A stretch of DNA of 64,000 bases from RYN-230 sp963814645 (GTDB lineage Bacteria > Actinomycetota > Actinomycetes > Streptosporangiales > Streptosporangiaceae), in NCBI GenBank assembly GCA_963814645.1, contig CAWFDX010000004.1, positions 2,232,001-2,296,000 on the forward strand, in the 5' to 3' direction. Positions 15,273 to 23,210 of this stretch are shown piece by piece (position 1 is the first letter of the stretch; each line of letters begins with the position of its first letter). The position numbers and the translations under genes are program-made. Under the pieces are notes generated by a model. It made no database searches. It saw nothing but the letters and a program-made list of their open reading frames with translations, and was not told where the DNA came from.

Positions 15273-16044
15273 GTCCCAGCTCACCCTGGACCGCTATGCC
15301 GCGGAGATCACCGCCAGCACGGCGACGCTGGCCACACTGATCGGCCGCGAAGACCTGACCCAGCAGGTGCCGAGCTGCCCGGACTGGACGCTGCGCCAGC
15401 TGGCCACGCACGTCGGCCGGGTGCACCGCTGGGTGACGGAGATGGTCCGCACCCGGTCCGCCGAGTCCATCCCGTTCCGGAGCGTGCCGGACGGCCGGTT
15501 CCCGGACGACCCGGCGCAGCGGCCGGGCTGGCTGACGGCGGGCGCCGAGCGGCTCACCAGGGAACTCAGCGCGGCCGGGTCCGACCTGGTGTGGGCGTTC
15601 GGCACGCACCGGCCCGCGGGCTTCTGGGGCCGCCGGATGACGCACGAGACGGTCATGCACCGGGCCGACGCGCAGCTGGCCACCGGCGCCGCGCCGGTCA
15701 TCGAGCCGGATATCGCGGCCGACGGCATCGACGAGTGGTTCACGTTCGTGACCGTCCCGGATCCCGGGCGGGAGGACACCCGGCTGGCCGGGCTCCGGCC
15801 CGGCCAATCGCTGCACGTGCACGCCGGCGACGTGCCCAGCGGCCACGGCGAATGGCTGATCAGCCGGGACACGGGCGGCATCGAGGTGCGCCCGGAGCAC
15901 GGCAAGGGCGACGCCGCACTGCGTGGCCCGGCGGCTGGCCTGCTGCTGGTGCTGACCCGCCGCCTCAGCCCCGCGCAGGCGGGCGCCGAGGTGCTCGGCC
16001 ACCCGGAAGTGCTGCAGAACTGGCTGGCCGCGACCCCGTTCTAG
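15226..16044 (+). CDS. Mycothiol-dependent maleylpyruvate isomerase-family protein
   Basis: This 272-residue protein starts with three SASTG pentapeptides from a tandem repeat, then a DinB-like helical domain: LTQQVPSCPDWTLRQLATHV is the typical first metal-binding stretch, with RMTHETVMHRADAQL supplying the second pair of histidines at about residues 144-150. A C-terminal SCP2-like region ends the protein. The fold binds a metal and, in characterised members, uses mycothiol for isomerisation or detoxification. An in-frame TAA at 15214 means that GTG 15226 is the only start. Its stop lies in a perfect palindrome shared with the convergent gene. Confidence 0.85.
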   Translation: MSASTGSASTGSASTGSQLTLDRYAAEITASTATLATLIGREDLTQQVPSCPDWTLRQLATHVGRVHRWVTEMVRTRSAESIPFRSVPDGRFPDDPAQRPGWLTAGAERLTRELSAAGSDLVWAFGTHRPAGFWGRRMTHETVMHRADAQLATGAAPVIEPDIAADGIDEWFTFVTVPDPGREDTRLAGLRPGQSLHVHAGDVPSGHGEWLISRDTGGIEVRPEHGKGDAALRGPAAGLLLVLTRRLSPAQAGAEVLGHPEVLQNWLAATPF

Positions 16045-16062
16045 CCCGGGATCCCGGGCTAG
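16041..16062. terminator. Perfect palindrome containing the stop codons of two convergent genes
   Basis: CTAGCCCGGGA and its exact reverse complement form a 22-bp palindrome. The TAG stop of the left gene is at 16042-16044 and that of the right gene at 16059-16061 on the other strand. It can fold as a GC-rich hairpin and may terminate both transcripts, though no T-run follows. Confidence 0.5.
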
Positions 16063-16847
16063 CTGTCCCGGGCGGGCTCGCCGTGTGACGCGTTCGCCTT
16101 GCCCCGGCCCCAGTAGGCCTTGGGCGACACCTGGTCCGCCGCCAGGCCCCGGTTGGCCACCATCTCCCGCAGCGCCAGCACGGCCTTGGCCTCGCCGAAC
16201 AGGTAGGCGTGGCCGTGGCCGTCCGGCAGCCGGATGCCGGTCAGCGCGGCGGCCAGCCGTTCCCGGTCGCCGGCCGGCGGGATGGCCCTGTCGCCCTCTC
16301 CCGCCGACCGGGGCAGCCAGCGCAGGTCAACCTGCGCCTTGGCGTCCAGCGGCTGCTCGTCGGCGGGCTCGGGAATCTCCAGCAGCGCGATGGCGCGGGT
16401 CCCGGCGGGCAGCGAGCTGATCATCGCGAACACCGCGGCCAGCCCGGACTCGTCCGCGGCGAACAGGTGCCAGTCGGCGTCCTGCGCCGGGAAGATCTTG
16501 CCCCGCGGCCCGATGCCCTCGATCGTGTCGCCGGGCCGCGCGGCGCGCACCCAGGTCTCGCCGGGCCCGTCGCCGTGCCGGACGATGTCCATGGTCAGCC
16601 GCTGCCGGGCCGGGTCCAGGTCGCGGATGGTGTACCGGCGGCGCACCGGCCGGTTGCCGTCCACCGCCACCATCAGCATCACGTCCTGGCCCGGCTGATA
16701 GGCGAAGGAGCCCAGCTCCGGGGCGGTCAGCACGAGGCGCTGCAGGTGCGGGGTCAGCCGGTCGTTGGACACGACCTCCAGCCGCATCCGGACGGTCCCG
16801 GCCAGCGGCCCGGCCAGCTGGGCAAAGGGGTCATCGAGTTCAGGCAC
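16059..16847 (-). CDS. Siderophore-interacting protein (FAD-dependent ferric-siderophore reductase)
   Basis: This 262-residue flavoprotein of the SIP/ViuB family has a ferredoxin-reductase-like FAD domain: PVRRRYTIRDLDP gives the RxYT FAD-binding motif, and GDGPGETWVRAARPGDTI matches the flavin phosphate loop. The second half is a SIP domain with LFAADESGLAAVFAMIS and AYLFGEAKAVLALREM, ending in the common KAYWGRGKAN. It would reduce ferric siderophores with NAD(P)H to release iron. The GTG start has TAAACT exactly six bases before it, so it is likely leaderless. The downstream end is shared with the convergent palindrome. Confidence 0.92.
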   Translation of the reverse strand: MPELDDPFAQLAGPLAGTVRMRLEVVSNDRLTPHLQRLVLTAPELGSFAYQPGQDVMLMVAVDGNRPVRRRYTIRDLDPARQRLTMDIVRHGDGPGETWVRAARPGDTIEGIGPRGKIFPAQDADWHLFAADESGLAAVFAMISSLPAGTRAIALLEIPEPADEQPLDAKAQVDLRWLPRSAGEGDRAIPPAGDRERLAAALTGIRLPDGHGHAYLFGEAKAVLALREMVANRGLAADQVSPKAYWGRGKANASHGEPARDS

Positions 16848-16888
16848 CCGGCCAGTTTATGTGCGGCCCGCAATCCGCCCGGTCATCC

Positions 16889-18292
16889 TTAGTCTGCAAA
16901 CCGCTCCACCAGGCGCATCTTGTTGGTCGCGTCCAGCGCCGCCACCTTGTACGACTCGGCCAGCGTCGGGTAGTTGAACACCGCGTCCACCAGGTAGTCG
17001 ATGGTGCCGCCGCAGCCCATCACGGCCTGGCCGATGTGCACCAGCTCGGTGGCGCCGGTGCCGAACACGTGCACCCCGAGCAGCGTGTGGTCCTCCGGCG
17101 AGACGAGCAGCTTGAGCACCCCGTAGGAGTCGCCGATGATCTGGCCGCGGGCCAGTTCGCGGTACCGCGACACGCCCACCTCGAACGGCACGCAGTCCGC
17201 GGTGAGCTGATCCTCGGTCCGGCCGATGAAGCTGATCTCCGGGATGCTGTAGATGCCGATCGGCTGCAGCAGGTGCGCGTTGTGCACCGGCTCGCCGCAG
17301 GCGTGGCGCGCGGCCAGCCGGCCCTGCTCCATCGAGGTGGCGGCCAGCGCCGGGAACCCGATGACGTCGCCGACCGCGTAGATGTGCGGCACCTCGGTGC
17401 GGTAGAACTCGTCCACCGAGATCCGGCCGCGCTTGTCCGCTTTCAGCCCGGCCGCCTCCAGGTGGAGGTCGTCGGTCGCGCCCTGCCGCCCGGCCGAGTA
17501 CAGCACCGTTTCGGCCGGGATCTTCTTGCCGCTGGCCAGCGTGGCGATCGCGCCGTCCTCCCGGGCGTGCACCGAGGTCACCGTCTCGCCGAAGCGGAAC
17601 GTGACGGCCAGGTCGCGAAGGTGGAACTTGAGCGCCTCGACCACTTCCAGGTCGCAGAACTCCAGCATCCGGTCGCGCTGCTCGACCACGGTCACCTTGC
17701 AGCCCAGTGCGGCGAACATGGACGCGTACTCGATGCCGATCACCCCGGCGCCGGCCACCACCATGGTCCGCGGCACCTTCTCCAGGTGCACGCAGCCGTC
17801 CGAGTCGATGATGGTGCGCTCGTCGAACGCGACGCTGGGCGGCCGGGCCGGCCGGGTGCCGACCGCGATCACGACGCTGTCCGCGGTCACCGTGCGGAGC
17901 CGCCCGTGGCCGTCGTCCACCTCGACCGTGTGCGGGTCGGCGAACCGCCCGGTGCCGGCCAGGATCGTCACCCGGTTGCGGGTGAGCTGGCTGCGCACCA
18001 CGTCGTTCTCCCGGCTGACCACGTGCCGGGTGCGGTTGGCCAGGTCGGCGATCGTGACCTCGTCCTTGACCCGGTAACTCTGCCCGTACATCTCCCGCTG
18101 GTCCAGGCCGGTCAGGTAGAGCACCGCCTCGCGCATGGTCTTGGACGGGATCGTGCCGGTGTTCAGGCACACCCCGCCGATCATGTCGGGCTTCTCCACG
18201 ACGGCCACCCGGCGATCCAGCTTGGCCGCCGCGATCGCCGCTTTCTGCCCGCCGGGACCAGAACCGATAACTACCAGGTCGTAATCGTGCAC
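16889..18292 (-). CDS. sthA: Soluble pyridine nucleotide (Si-specific NAD(P)+) transhydrogenase
   Basis: This FAD protein of about 467 residues starts HDYDLVVIGSGPGGQKAA. In place of the lipoamide dehydrogenase disulfide Cys-x4-Cys it has GGVCLNTGTIPSK, where the second cysteine is Thr47; this Cys-x4-Thr pattern is diagnostic for SthA. The NAD(P) motif is VVAGAGVIGIEYASMFAALG, and the dimer domain ends FNYPTLAESYKVAALDATNK. It balances NADH and NADPH. I choose GTG at 18292, giving the usual short N terminus; a TTG at 18307 would overlap the upstream gene. It starts four bases after that gene's stop, so the two are probably co-transcribed. Confidence 0.92.
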   Translation of the reverse strand: MHDYDLVVIGSGPGGQKAAIAAAKLDRRVAVVEKPDMIGGVCLNTGTIPSKTMREAVLYLTGLDQREMYGQSYRVKDEVTIADLANRTRHVVSRENDVVRSQLTRNRVTILAGTGRFADPHTVEVDDGHGRLRTVTADSVVIAVGTRPARPPSVAFDERTIIDSDGCVHLEKVPRTMVVAGAGVIGIEYASMFAALGCKVTVVEQRDRMLEFCDLEVVEALKFHLRDLAVTFRFGETVTSVHAREDGAIATLASGKKIPAETVLYSAGRQGATDDLHLEAAGLKADKRGRISVDEFYRTEVPHIYAVGDVIGFPALAATSMEQGRLAARHACGEPVHNAHLLQPIGIYSIPEISFIGRTEDQLTADCVPFEVGVSRYRELARGQIIGDSYGVLKLLVSPEDHTLLGVHVFGTGATELVHIGQAVMGCGGTIDYLVDAVFNYPTLAESYKVAALDATNKMRLVERFAD

Positions 18293-18296
18293 AAGC

Positions 18297-18863
18297 TCAG
18301 TCTGCAATCATGACCGCGTTAGAGCCACCCCACGCGGGCGCTGTTAACAGGCTCTTCTCCCCCGGCCGGCCGAGTTCGCCGGCCCGGACCTGGTCGAGCA
18401 GCCGGTTGAGGGCGTTCAATACCTCGGGCAGCACGCTGCGCAGGGCCTGCGCGTCCCTTCGGTCGGCCGGCTGGCCGCCCGCGCCCGCCTGGGCCAGCAG
18501 CCCCTCCAGGTCGGCCAGCTTGGCGCCGACCCATTCCACTGGGAACGCGGACAGTTCCCGCTCGAACACCCGGTGGCCGGGCTCCCAGCCCCGCACGGCC
18601 ACCGGGTGATGATGCGTCCGGTCGAAGCTGCCGGGTGTCCCGTCCACCGATTCCAGCAGGTCAGCCCGCCAGATCAGCTGGCCGATCTCGATCGGCTGGG
18701 CCGAGTAGATGGATCCCTGCAACTCCCCCGCGGTGAGCTGCCGCACCTCCAGGCGGACGCCGTGCTCCGGGCTCTCCTGCCCGGGCATCGGGTGCGGGTC
18801 CACGAAGTACAGGTCGCTGAGCACCACCGCTGTCCGCTCGAAACCGAAGACGTACAACACCAA
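18297..18863 (-). CDS. Conserved-looking protein of unknown function upstream of sthA
   Basis: This is a 188-residue soluble protein with no domain I recognise. It begins VLYVFGFERTAVVLSDLYFVDPHP and contains a beta-rich first half (VRLEVRQLTAGELQGSIYSA), a histidine cluster DRTHHHPVAVRGWEPGHRVF around residue 85-100, and a helical second half with heptad-like leucines (LADLEGLLAQ, VLNALNRLLDQV). Its stop is only a few bases before the transhydrogenase start, implying an operon and perhaps a role in redox metabolism. A CTCCTTTAC sequence on the + strand corresponds to a GGAGG ribosome site before its ATG. Confidence 0.75.
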   Translation of the reverse strand: MVLYVFGFERTAVVLSDLYFVDPHPMPGQESPEHGVRLEVRQLTAGELQGSIYSAQPIEIGQLIWRADLLESVDGTPGSFDRTHHHPVAVRGWEPGHRVFERELSAFPVEWVGAKLADLEGLLAQAGAGGQPADRRDAQALRSVLPEVLNALNRLLDQVRAGELGRPGEKSLLTAPAWGGSNAVMIAD

Positions 18864-19093
18864 GACCGGCCTCCTTTACCGAACGCCAGCGCCCGGTCCG
18901 GGCCGGCCGCCGGTACGCCCAGTCTGCGGCAGCACGGCCAGCAGGCGGAAGACCGCCCGTGGCCGGGCTGAGCCATTCTGGTTCTTTACCGGATCCTCAG
19001 CGACACCAGAGCGCCGCTTCACCGTCGCGGCAGGGGGCTCGCATAGGCTGGAAGCATCCCCGAAGACCTCCGAGCTGATGGCGGAATTCATTG

Positions 19094-19468
19094 ATGACTG
19101 GCCTGCTCCTTGTCGGTGTCGTTGTCCTGGTGATCGCGCTCTACCTGGCCGAGCGGTTTCTCAAGGCCCGGGCCCAGGCCCGGCGGCTGCATGAGATGAA
19201 CGACCGGCTGTCCGCGGCGACCGCCAGAGTCAACGAGCAGCAGGCGCAGAAACGGGCGAAGGAAAGGGCCAGCGCGGCACTGACCAACGTCATGCCGGCC
19301 ATCAACCGGCCACCGCTGAGCCTGCCCGGAATGGAGCCGCACGGCCCGGCCCGGTCCAAGCCGTCCCGTGGGCGTGGCACGGGTGAGCACAAGACGGCCC
19401 GGCCGGCCCGCCGCGGCGGCCGCACCGGCGACCATCAGGTGCGGGCCAGCCAGCGGCGCGGGGCCTAA
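19094..19468 (+). CDS. Small membrane-anchored protein with coiled-coil-like stretch
   Basis: This 124-residue protein has one N-terminal membrane helix (residues about 3-20: GLLLVGVVVLVIALYLAERF), then a charged helix with many Ala, Gln, Arg and Lys (ATARVNEQQAQKRAKERASA) and a disordered basic tail rich in Arg, Gly and Pro. It resembles the short scaffold-like proteins that tether complexes at the membrane, but no family is recognised. It lies 177 bp upstream of the CHAD-ParA pair in the same direction; a functional link is possible but unproven. Confidence 0.65.
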   Translation: MTGLLLVGVVVLVIALYLAERFLKARAQARRLHEMNDRLSAATARVNEQQAQKRAKERASAALTNVMPAINRPPLSLPGMEPHGPARSKPSRGRGTGEHKTARPARRGGRTGDHQVRASQRRGA

Positions 19469-19645
19469 CCGGCGGGCCATTTTGCGGGGCCGGCAGGGCC
19501 GGAAAAATCGCCCATAGCGGGCAGAGACGGGTGGGACCTCTACTGGTTACACTCGTGGTCAACCGCGTGTATCGTTTATCGGTTGCCCACTGTTAACCTT
19601 TTGTTCATCCGTCCTTGATTCGCTGACCCGAGCCGAGGTCCCGCA

Positions 19646-21205
19646 GTGCCCGCGCTTTCCCAGGTTGTCGTCCTCGGTTCCACTGGCAATGGCCAGACCG
19701 CGGACGATGACGTGCTGGCCGCGCTGGCGCCGCGGTTCTCCGTGCAGCGCACCGCGCGGTCCCGTACCGTGCGCCGGGCCTGGCTGGACACGTTCGACTG
19801 GCGGCTGCACCGCGCCGGGTTCACCCTGGAGTACGTGACCGGCCGGCGGCAGGCCGAACTGGTGCTCACCGGCCCGGCCGGCGACGTGGTCACTCAGCAG
19901 GCCAGCCGGCTGAGCTGGCCGGCCCTGGCCGGCGACCTGCCCACCGGCCCGGTCCGGGACCGGCTGTGCGCCACGGCCGGCATCCGCGCGCTGCTGCCCG
20001 CCGCCCGCGCGGCCAGTACGGTGCGGCGACTGCGGGTGCTCAACGAGGACGCCAAGACGATCGCCTGGCTGACCGTGGACAACACCGCGGTGAGCTACCC
20101 GGCGGCGGCCCAGCTCCCGGCCCGGCTCCAGGTCAGCGCGGTGCGCGGGTACCAGCCGCAAGCCGACCGGGTGACCCAGCTGCTGGCCGCCGCGGCCGGG
20201 CAGAACGGCGCGGCCGGCGGCCCGCTGGACGCGGCCCTGGCCGCGGCCGGGCGGCACGCCGAGGACTACAGCAACAAGCTGACCATCCGGCTGTCCCCGG
20301 ACATGCCGGGCCGGCTGGCGCTGCGCACCATCCTGCTGGACCTGCTGGACACCATCCAGGCCAACGTGCCGGGCACGCTCCGCGACATCGACACCGAGTT
20401 CCTGCACGACCTGCGGGTGGCGGTGCGCCGCACCCGGTCCGCGCTGAAGCTGGCCGGGGACGGGCTGCCCGCCGGGCTGGCGGCCCGGTTCGCCCCCGAG
20501 TTCAAGTGGCTCGGCGACCTCACCACGCCCACCCGTGACCTGGACGTCTACCTGCTCGGCTACCAGGACATGGCGGACGGCCTGGTGTCGGCCAAGCCGG
20601 CCGAGCTGGCCCCGTTCCATGACCACCTGGTCGGCCAGCGCGGTGCCGAGTACCGGCGGCTGGTCCGCGGGCTGCGCTCGGCCCGGTTCGCCCGGCTGAT
20701 CAGCGACTGGCGGGCGGCGCTCACCAGCCTGGGCCCGGCCCAGGGCGGCCCGCGGGCGATGGACCTGGCCACCGCCCGGCTGCGCCGTGCGCACCAGAAG
20801 GTACTGCGCCAGGGCCAGGCGATCACCCCGGACTCCCCCGCCGAGCGGCTGCACGACCTGCGCAAGAGGTGCAAGGAGCTGCGCTACCTGCTGGAGTTCT
20901 TCGCGTCGCTGTTCGAGCCGCAGGCACATCAGCGCGCCGTCAAGGACCTGAAGGGCCTGCAGGACTGCCTGGGCGAGTTCCAGGACCGGCAGGTTCAGCA
21001 GCAGGAAGTGCGCGAGTTCGCCGGCCAGATGATCGCGGACCGGGACACGCCGGCCACCGCGCTACTGGCCATGGGCGAGCTGGCCGGCCAGCTCGGGCTG
21101 CGCCAGCAGCAGGCCCGCCGCGAGTTCGCCGGGCGGTTCCGCGACTTCGCCAGCCCGGCCAGCGAGCGCCGGTTCGACGAGCTGACCGGCCGGGCCAGCC
21201 TATGA
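19646..21205 (+). CDS. CYTH-CHAD domain protein
   Basis: This is a 519-residue protein. Residues about 30-170 look like a divergent CYTH triphosphate-tunnel domain (RRAWLDTFDWRLHRAGFTLEY corresponds to the strand-turn near the family's second motif). Residues about 215-505 are a CHAD domain with its two histidine-rich helices: FLHDLRVAVRRTRSALKL near 252 and LHDLRKRCKELRYLLEFF near 402. CHAD domains bind polyphosphate through these basic helices and localise to polyphosphate granules in species studied. GTG start at 19646 follows CGAGGT. The ParA gene begins inside its stop codon (ATGA), so the two products are translationally coupled. Confidence 0.9.
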   Translation: MPALSQVVVLGSTGNGQTADDDVLAALAPRFSVQRTARSRTVRRAWLDTFDWRLHRAGFTLEYVTGRRQAELVLTGPAGDVVTQQASRLSWPALAGDLPTGPVRDRLCATAGIRALLPAARAASTVRRLRVLNEDAKTIAWLTVDNTAVSYPAAAQLPARLQVSAVRGYQPQADRVTQLLAAAAGQNGAAGGPLDAALAAAGRHAEDYSNKLTIRLSPDMPGRLALRTILLDLLDTIQANVPGTLRDIDTEFLHDLRVAVRRTRSALKLAGDGLPAGLAARFAPEFKWLGDLTTPTRDLDVYLLGYQDMADGLVSAKPAELAPFHDHLVGQRGAEYRRLVRGLRSARFARLISDWRAALTSLGPAQGGPRAMDLATARLRRAHQKVLRQGQAITPDSPAERLHDLRKRCKELRYLLEFFASLFEPQAHQRAVKDLKGLQDCLGEFQDRQVQQQEVREFAGQMIADRDTPATALLAMGELAGQLGLRQQQARREFAGRFRDFASPASERRFDELTGRASL

Positions 21206-21945
21206 AGATCCTGGCCACGTACAACATCAAGGGCGGGGTCGGCAAGACGGCCACCGCGGTCAACCTGAGTTACCTGGCCGCGCAGGACGGGCTGCGCGTG
21301 CTGCTCTGGGATCTGGACCCGCAGGCGGCGGCCAGCTTCCTGTTCCGGATCCGGCCCCGGGTCAAGGGCGGCGGGAAGGGGCTGATCCGCGGCAGCCGGG
21401 AGATCGACGGGGCGATCAAGGGCACCGACTTCGACCGGCTGGACCTGCTGCCGGCCGACTTCACCTACCGCAACCTCGACCTGGTCCTCGGGGCGACCAA
21501 GAAGCCGACCCGGCGGATCGCCCGGCTGCTGGCCCCGCTGGCCGCCGACTACGACGTCATCTTCCTGGACTGCCCGCCCGGCATCTCGCTGCTGTCCGAG
21601 AGCGTGCTGCAGGCCGCCGACGGCCTGCTCATCCCGCTCATCCCGACCGTGCTGTCGCTGCGCACCCTGGACCAGCTGACCGAGTTCATCGGCGGGATGA
21701 ACGGGAAGCGGCCGGACGTGCTGGCGTTCTTCTCCATGATCGACCGGCGCAAGCGGCTGCACCTGGACATCGCCAGCCAGTTGCCGGCCGAGCGCGGCGA
21801 CGTCGCGGCCACCGTCATTCCCGCGCTGTCGCTGATCGAGCGGATGTCGGTGGAGCGGGCCCCGGTCGGCGCGTTCGCGCCGCGCAGCCGGGCCGCGCAG
21901 AGCTATCGCCAGCTCTGGGACGAGGTCAAGAAGCGGGAACTCTGA
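21202..21945 (+). CDS. Orphan ParA/MinD-type ATPase coupled to the CHAD gene
   Basis: This 247-residue ATPase has a deviant Walker A KGGVGKTATAVNLS with the signature lysine at residue 10, Walker A-prime LLWDLDPQAAASFLF, and Walker B DVIFLDCPPGISLLSESVLQ, then the Asn/Pro switch region PTVLSLRTLDQL. These are ParA/Soj family marks. No parB or centromere-like repeat lies nearby, so it is an orphan ParA of the cargo-positioning kind (as in McdA, MipZ, PpfA) rather than the chromosome partition ATPase. Its ATG overlaps the CHAD stop by four bases. The simplest hypothesis is that it positions the CHAD protein and whatever that binds, possibly polyphosphate granules, on the nucleoid. Confidence 0.9.
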   Translation: MKILATYNIKGGVGKTATAVNLSYLAAQDGLRVLLWDLDPQAAASFLFRIRPRVKGGGKGLIRGSREIDGAIKGTDFDRLDLLPADFTYRNLDLVLGATKKPTRRIARLLAPLAADYDVIFLDCPPGISLLSESVLQAADGLLIPLIPTVLSLRTLDQLTEFIGGMNGKRPDVLAFFSMIDRRKRLHLDIASQLPAERGDVAATVIPALSLIERMSVERAPVGAFAPRSRAAQSYRQLWDEVKKREL

Positions 21946-22112
21946 GCTCGCTGCGCCCAGCTAGTCACTCAAGTCTGGGCCAGTCACTCGCGTCCGGCTA
22001 GTTAGCTGCAGACCGTAACTGCTTAGGCCTTTGTCCGCGAAATGCCCACCGTAGCCGCGTGCCGCCGGAGCATGCTAGGAAGTTGAGAAACATACGGGCG
22101 CAGGGGGGATAC

Positions 22113-22601
22113 ATGAGCCGTCGGCTGATCCGGCTGGAAATGCCCGTGTTCCCCGACCGCCACATGTTCCGGGTGCACGACTCGACGGTGGACCCGGACG
22201 CGCCCGGCGGCCCGCTGGCCCCGGTCGGCACCCTGGTCAGCGTGACCCGGGACCAGCTGTGGGTGGGCAGCCTGCAGGAGAACATCGGGGTCCGGCTAAC
22301 CCTGGAGGAATGGGACTCCGCGCCGCCGCTGTTCGGTGACGCCTGGGAGGACGAGGCCAAGGCCACCCTCTACCTGCGCGGCCAGCTCACCGTGGACCGG
22401 GCGGTGGACCGGCTGACCATGGCCGGCGGGGTGGGCGACTACGTGGTTCGGGTGTACGCGCGGAACCGGCGTGAGGTCATGCGGCTGTATGAGGAATTGT
22501 TCGAGCGGGGCGTGGACCCGCTGAGCGACGAGTTCCAGCGCGCCCGGATGGACCTGGAAGGCCTGGAGCAGTACCTGCTGCAGCTCTGGCGCGAATACTG
22601 A
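22113..22601 (+). CDS. Hypothetical protein downstream of the CHAD-ParA pair
   Basis: This 162-residue soluble protein is predicted alpha/beta. It begins SRRLIRLEMPVFPDRHMFRV and has DQLWVGSLQENIGVRLTLEEW, a segment LTVDRAVDRLTMAGGVGDYVVRVYARNRREV that resembles a beta-hairpin and helix, and a C-terminal helix DLEGLEQYLLQLWREY. I recognise no family. AGGGGGG five bases before the ATG at 22113 is a strong ribosome site. It lies 167 bp after the ParA gene in the same direction, so it may belong to the same functional group or be independent. Confidence 0.75.
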   Translation: MSRRLIRLEMPVFPDRHMFRVHDSTVDPDAPGGPLAPVGTLVSVTRDQLWVGSLQENIGVRLTLEEWDSAPPLFGDAWEDEAKATLYLRGQLTVDRAVDRLTMAGGVGDYVVRVYARNRREVMRLYEELFERGVDPLSDEFQRARMDLEGLEQYLLQLWREY

Positions 22602-22624
22602 CGCTGGCTCCCGGGTGCGGGCGG

Positions 22625-22996
22625 CTACTGGGTGCGCACCGCGTGCGGGACCGGGCTGGCCGCGACGTCCGAGGAGGCTGCCGGGGTGGCCGGTTTGCCG
22701 GTCGCGGCGGACGGCGCCATCAGCGCCGGGTGCGCCGGCGACGCGCTGGCCTTGCTGCCCGCGGGCTTGTCGTGTGAGCCGCGGAACGGGACCATCGCGT
22801 AGACCACGAGCGACACCACCGCGACCACCAGCAGAGTGCTGAACGAGGCAAGCAGCCGGATCCGGCGCATCCGGGCGGTCAGCGGCCCGCGGGGCGCACC
22901 GAATGAGGCCATCCGGGACGCCAGCAGCGGGTCACTGCTGGCCAGGCCACGCTCGATCTGATCCAGGATGCGCTGCTCATCCATGGATAGCGCCAT
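22625..22996 (-). CDS. DUF3040-like single-pass membrane protein
   Basis: This 123-residue protein opens with ALSMDEQRILDQIERGLASSDPLLA, the recognisable start of actinobacterial DUF3040 proteins, followed by a basic stretch (TARMRRIRLLAS) and one or two short membrane helices (FSTLLVVAVVSLVVYAMVPF), then a Ser/Ala/Pro-rich tail of about 60 residues. GGAGGTAG eight bases before the ATG at 22996 fixes the start. The family is membrane-associated and small, with no established biochemical role. It is divergent from the radical SAM gene. Confidence 0.8.
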   Translation of the reverse strand: MALSMDEQRILDQIERGLASSDPLLASRMASFGAPRGPLTARMRRIRLLASFSTLLVVAVVSLVVYAMVPFRGSHDKPAGSKASASPAHPALMAPSAATGKPATPAASSDVAASPVPHAVRTQ

Positions 22997-23162
22997 GAAG
23001 GCTACCTCCACCGCCGGGCCGGAGCGGACTTTCTCTTACTATCCCCCACAGCAAGATCGTTAGCCTTAGATCCCGTTGCTGTGCTGTGATTTGCGCGGCT
23101 CTGCCCGGCCGCCGGGCCCGGCCCGGCGCGGCCCAATAGTCAGCCGAGGCGGCGGCCACACC

Positions 23163-23199
23163 TCGAACAGACGTTTGCCCAGCTCGAATACACGTTCTA
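23163..23199 (+). promoter_or_regulatory. Two SOS-box-like (LexA) sites overlapping the radical SAM promoter
   Basis: TCGAACAGACGTTTGC (23163-23178) and TCGAATACACGTTCTA (23184-23199) each match ten of the twelve defined bases of the actinobacterial consensus TCGAAC-N4-GTTCGA. They are 21 bp apart, two DNA turns. The second overlaps a probable -10 box TATAGT (23198-23203), which is seven bases before the start codon. Confidence 0.7.
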
Positions 23200-23210
23200 T
23201 AGTAGCCAGC

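Noticed and set aside
19560..19645. Precise promoter for the CHAD-ParA genes
   Set aside because: The patch is AT-rich and probably holds a promoter, but several box combinations are equally poor, so none is annotated.
21202..21945. Chromosome or plasmid partition system (parA with parB and parS)
   Set aside because: No parB-like gene and no centromere-type repeats in the window; the ATPase is coupled to a CHAD gene instead.
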